Part shown: positions 61,046 to 64,000 of the stretch, piece by piece
How positions within the stretch are numbered: the first letter of the stretch is position 1
Layout of the letters: the number at the start of each line of letters is the position of its first letter
Source of the DNA: an uncultured SAR86 cluster bacterium
Lineage (GTDB): Bacteria; Pseudomonadota; Gammaproteobacteria; Magnimaribacterales; AG-339-G14
NCBI GenBank assembly: GCA_902570035.1
Contig: CACFWO010000005.1
Location: forward strand, 1 to 64,000
Length of the DNA stretch: 64,000 nucleotides
Direction: 5' to 3'
Program-made: the position numbers and the translations under genes
Notes under the pieces: model-generated
Told to the model about the DNA's origin: nothing
The model's database searches: none
What the model saw: the letters and a program-made list of their open reading frames with translations, nothing else

Positions 61046-62766
61046 CTCAAAATGTAATTCATCTCGATCCAAAACTTGCAGCCATTAGGTTTATTGGGCG
61101 TCATTCCTATCTCATAACCCATAAGTCTGGCTAAATGTTTTGAAATAGCTAACCCAAGACCGGTTCCGCCAGATTGCTTGGCTCTTCCTCTATCAACTCT
61201 AAAAAATCGCTCGAATACTCTGTCTCGATATTTTTTAGGAATTCCCTTTCCGGAATCAATTATGCTTAATCTAGAATTGTAATCGTCTGAAAGATCATTT
61301 TGTATAATCACAATAGATTTAGCTGGAGAGTGTTTCAAAGCATTTGAGATAAAATTGCCTAAAATAATTTCGAACGCAGAAACATCAATTAAAACTTCAA
61401 TGTCTTTCGATACTCTGATGTCAAAGTTTATTTGCTTAGGGTTTAATTGGTATTTGTGTTTGCTTAGAAATTTATAAATTAATGAATAAAGATTTTGTCT
61501 TTTCATATTCAAATCAAATTCTCCGGCTTCAATTGAACTTAATTTCAGTAACTCAGATACTGTGTTCGACATATTTTCCGATTGCGAAAGGATAGCTTCG
61601 GTGAATAACAAAGCTTTTGGATCATCCATGAAATTCCCATGTAAAATTGTCTCAGCATTTGCTCTAATAACAGATATTGGTGTCCGAAGTTCATGCGATA
61701 CATTTCCAATAAAATCCTCCCTCATTTGTTCAAGTCTTCTTAACTTGGAAATATCGTTAAATACGACGAGCATTTCATCATTAGTTGTATCTCTTCTTGC
61801 ACTGATTAAATAAGATGAATCTATAGATTTTGGACCGTTAATCTCCACAGCATGGTCATTTTTTTCCCAAGCTTTTTTGAGAAATTTTTTAAATGCTGGA
61901 TAACTAATACTTGAAAAAAATTTCATTCCAATTTCTAATTCAGGCCAAAAATCTTCTTCAATTGTTTTATTGTAAAACAGGACCTCATTAGACTTGTTTA
62001 GCAGTAAAACTCCTTGGCCCATTTTTTCCAAAACTGAACTAAATTGTTTTCTTTGTTTTGCAAGAACCTTTAGGTCTTTTTTTAAATTTTTCTGAACTAA
62101 TTCAACGCTATAATTTTGGTTCGATTGAATAGATATATCTTCATCATCATTAGAATCGATATCAGCCTCATTCGAAGCTTCTTTAAGTAATCTTAAAATA
62201 ACATTTGACGTGAAATAACTTACAAAAAGAGCGAAGACGAATCCAACTAAGACTGCTCCTAAAATAATATAACGGACTCTTGCTAACGCTTGATTGATTT
62301 GAGATAGAGGCGCAGCAACTCTAACAACGCCTACTTCATTTTCAATAGGTATGCCAACAGCAAGATATCTCATGTCAGTATTAATAGTATTTGAGAATCT
62401 TTGAGTTAAGCCGAAGCCTACATTAAAAGCTTGGATAACTTCAGGTCTTTCGGAATGATTTTCTACTGAACTAAGCTCAAGCAGTGGTATTTCTGAATCC
62501 CCTATTACTGATCCAGAACTAGATATCAATGTGACTCTTAATCCGGAAGCTTCTCCGAGATCATCTGCCAAATAATCTGCATTCTGATAATTCAGACCAG
62601 CATCGATAAAGAGTTTCTGAGCTATCTTTGCATGGTTTTCAAGATTTGAATTTATATCTTCTTCTAAATAATTTGCTAATTGGCCTTGAATGTAAAGCCC
62701 AGCTCCGAGTGAGGCTAAGGCTAATATACTAAAAGATATTAAAAATATTTTTGCTCTAACTGACAT
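61003..62766 (-). CDS. phoR: Phosphate-regulon sensor histidine kinase PhoR
   Basis: A 587-residue sensor: a membrane helix at about 7-27, a periplasmic domain of about 130 residues, a second helix near 165-187, a coiled linker and a PAS domain (about 235-335, FSSVLEKMGQGVLLLNKSNEVLFYN). It ends in a kinase core with the phospho-acceptor His in GNVSHELRTPISVIRANAE, then the N box, IIDSGKGIPKKYRDRVFERFFRVD, and GTGLGLAISKHLA. E. coli PhoR lacks such a periplasmic domain. It follows phoB by 11 nt and overlaps ppx. The PhoR assignment rests on pairing with PhoB and on the context. Confidence 0.9.
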   Translation of the reverse strand: MSVRAKIFLISFSILALASLGAGLYIQGQLANYLEEDINSNLENHAKIAQKLFIDAGLNYQNADYLADDLGEASGLRVTLISSSGSVIGDSEIPLLELSSVENHSERPEVIQAFNVGFGLTQRFSNTINTDMRYLAVGIPIENEVGVVRVAAPLSQINQALARVRYIILGAVLVGFVFALFVSYFTSNVILRLLKEASNEADIDSNDDEDISIQSNQNYSVELVQKNLKKDLKVLAKQRKQFSSVLEKMGQGVLLLNKSNEVLFYNKTIEEDFWPELEIGMKFFSSISYPAFKKFLKKAWEKNDHAVEINGPKSIDSSYLISARRDTTNDEMLVVFNDISKLRRLEQMREDFIGNVSHELRTPISVIRANAETILHGNFMDDPKALLFTEAILSQSENMSNTVSELLKLSSIEAGEFDLNMKRQNLYSLIYKFLSKHKYQLNPKQINFDIRVSKDIEVLIDVSAFEIILGNFISNALKHSPAKSIVIIQNDLSDDYNSRLSIIDSGKGIPKKYRDRVFERFFRVDRGRAKQSGGTGLGLAISKHLARLMGYEIGMTPNKPNGCKFWIEMNYILSQEEVLLSSELNPV

Positions 62767-62777
62767 ACTTAATTCAA

Positions 62778-63467
62778 CTAAGATGCTGAATTAAAACGAT
62801 ATCCTACTCCTCTTACAGTTTCAATATTATTTCCAATTTGGTCGAGTTTTGCTCTCAGGCGTTTAACATGAGTATCAACTGTTCTTGTAGTCACAGCGCA
62901 ATTATAGCCCCATACATCATCAAGAAGAGCATCGCGAGTTTGAACCCTTCCAATTCTCTCAACTAAGTAATGCAACAAAGAGAATTCTTTAGCAGTCAAA
63001 GAAATTTCTCTGTCTTTAAGTTTGACTCTATGCGCGGCAATATCAATTTCAAGGTCACCGAAAACAAGTTTATCTTCATCGCCAGTGTTTTTATCATTAG
63101 ACCTTTTTAACATGGCAGCAACTCTGAGCATAAATTCACGAATACTAAATGGCTTTACAATGTAATCATCTGCGCCAAGCTCAAAGCCAACAATTCTATC
63201 TATTTCCTCGCCTTTGGCAGTAACCATCATAATTGGGATATTCTTTGTTTTTTTTGCGGAGCGAAGAATTCTACATATTTCAAGGCCCGACATATCTGGA
63301 AGCATCAAATCAAGTAAAATTAAATCTGGTAATTTTACATCGATCGATTTAAGGGCATCTGTGCCGTTAAAAGTCGACTCTACTGAGTAGCCCTCTGAGT
63401 CTAAATTGAATGAAATAGTCTGATTTAAATCTGGCTCATCTTCTACCAGTAGAATATTTTTTTTCAT
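62778..63467 (-). CDS. phoB: Phosphate-regulon response regulator PhoB
   Basis: A 229-residue OmpR/PhoB-type regulator. The receiver domain (1-120) has the phospho-acceptor Asp in LILLDLMLPDMSG at about 53 and Lys in DYIVKPFS. The winged-helix domain has LTAKEFSLLHYLVERIGRVQTRDALLDDVWGY and TRTVDTHVKRLRAKL, a close match to PhoB recognition helices. It should bind the Pho-box-like sites at 51141 and 56853. First gene of phoBR; the 62-bp upstream gap and adjacent glycosyltransferase end contain a weak Pho-like site. Confidence 0.93.
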   Translation of the reverse strand: MKKNILLVEDEPDLNQTISFNLDSEGYSVESTFNGTDALKSIDVKLPDLILLDLMLPDMSGLEICRILRSAKKTKNIPIMMVTAKGEEIDRIVGFELGADDYIVKPFSIREFMLRVAAMLKRSNDKNTGDEDKLVFGDLEIDIAAHRVKLKDREISLTAKEFSLLHYLVERIGRVQTRDALLDDVWGYNCAVTTRTVDTHVKRLRAKLDQIGNNIETVRGVGYRFNSAS

Positions 63468-63513
63468 TAAGACATTATCCTATTTTTTGCAAAGAATTTG
63501 AAGAAAAGCAATA

Positions 63514-63535
63514 CAAGTTTCCATTTTTGTTACAT
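63514..63535 (-). promoter_or_regulatory. Weak Pho-box-like site before phoB
   Basis: The minus strand reads ATGTAACAAAA-ATGGAAACTTG, with TGNAA in the same register at 11 bp, 47-68 bp upstream of phoB and overlapping the end of the glycosyltransferase gene. PhoB autoregulation is common, but the match is poor. Confidence 0.22.
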
Positions 63536-64000
63536 TCTTTCTAAAGTATCTAAAAACTGTTTTGCCACATTATCCCAGGAGTATTGATCTGCAAAATCAA
63601 AACAGGAAGTTCTATCTACAGAGCTAGCTTTTTCTATAGCATTTTTTAAGTCTTGGTCGTAATATCCATTTAAACCGCTTGATATCACATCAATAGGACC
63701 TGTGACAGGATATGCAGCTACCGGAGTTCCGCAAGCGTTAGCTTCCAACATAACTAATCCGAATGTATCTGTTAGTGAAGGAAATACCTTAACTCTTGCA
63801 TTGCTGTAAATTTCAGCGAGTTCATCTCCAAATTTATATCCTATGAAATTTACATCGGAAAATTTTTTCTTATACTCCTTCAATTGCGGGCCTTCGCCAA
63901 CGACAACTTTTGGTAAGTCTAAGTCAAGACGAAAGAATGCTTCTAAATTTTTTTCTTTTGAAACCCTGCCAACATAAAGATAGTAAGGATCTACCTCCTC
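63530..64000 (-). CDS. Glycosyltransferase family 1/4, C-terminal part (5' end beyond window)
   Basis: The track starts at an internal Met (63883), but the frame stays open to the right edge and encodes DPYYLYVGRVSKEKNLEAFF, the start of the GT-B C-terminal domain. So the gene is truncated by the window. VFPSLTDTFGLVMLEANACGTPVAAYPVTGP contains the nucleotide-sugar-binding Glu. The 157 visible residues are the donor-binding half. It ends 62 nt before phoB. The same style of glycosyltransferase is found in marine lipid-remodelling (Agt) enzymes, but acceptor and product cannot be seen here. Confidence 0.88.
   Translation of the reverse strand, partial: EEVDPYYLYVGRVSKEKNLEAFFRLDLDLPKVVVGEGPQLKEYKKKFSDVNFIGYKFGDELAEIYSNARVKVFPSLTDTFGLVMLEANACGTPVAAYPVTGPIDVISSGLNGYYDQDLKNAIEKASSVDRTSCFDFADQYSWDNVAKQFLDTLERM

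Noticed and set aside
1-64000. CRISPR array, prophage, IS element, tRNA or rRNA
   Set aside because: No regularly spaced repeats, transposase, integrase, phage genes, cloverleaf-like or rRNA sequence found on reading both strands.

Overview
The window is AT-rich, gene-dense DNA from a free-living Gram-negative marine bacterium. Gene order around rne/rluC/fab/tmk/holB, an NhaB antiporter, split metG, MlaA, a type II secretion operon and four large TonB-dependent receptors (TBDRs) point to a streamlined gammaproteobacterium. SAR86-like is my best guess; that rests on gene content and style, not on a marker-gene tree. I saw no rRNA, tRNA, IS element, prophage or CRISPR. No gene-free stretch exceeds 300 bp; the longest (279 bp) is the structured leader of rne.

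Layout. 1-12.3 kb (mostly minus): a truncated carboxylesterase, two ~1000-residue TBDRs, oligopeptidase B (plus), an LhgO-like FAD oxidase, an AGCS sodium/amino-acid symporter with an unusual insert, and a glutaredoxin. 12.4-21.3 kb: a membrane protein, then a compressed rpmF-fabG-acpP-fabF-mltG-tmk-holB cluster with rluC, divergent from rne. 21.3-33.4 kb: housekeeping operons (nudC; nhaB-dusA-terB-like-serine hydrolase; mlaA; metG-metG2-fnr-fabD; argG; a bacterioferritin-like gene; a DUF4149 gene). 33.1-51.1 kb: one long minus-strand array of surface lipoprotein, TBDR, gspCDEFGIJKLMN, two hydrolases, a TauE/SafE permease, pdxJ and grxD. 51.2-54 kb: a metallo-beta-lactamase-fold protein that has lost its metal ligands, then aquaporin, arsenate reductase and prepilin peptidase. 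54-64 kb: a TBDR, beta-propeller phytase and Pit phosphate permease, then PPK2, Ppx/GppA, PhoR, PhoB and a truncated glycosyltransferase.

The most interesting reading is that about 49-64 kb (plus the T2SS) forms one phosphorus-scavenging island. It carries a lipoprotein/TBDR/T2SS unit reminiscent of the phosphate-starvation ElpS locus of Caulobacter, a TBDR-phytase-Pit cassette, polyphosphate enzymes, the PhoBR two-component system, and an aquaporin-ArsC pair suited to arsenate, the toxic phosphate analogue. Two 22-bp Pho-box-like sites with 11-bp periodicity precede the lipoprotein and the phytase-linked TBDR. Other points are an RNase E without its Zn-link, a GspE without its tetracysteine zinc module, an EF-hand-like loop inside HolB, a split MetG, and terminators that overlap coding or translation signals.
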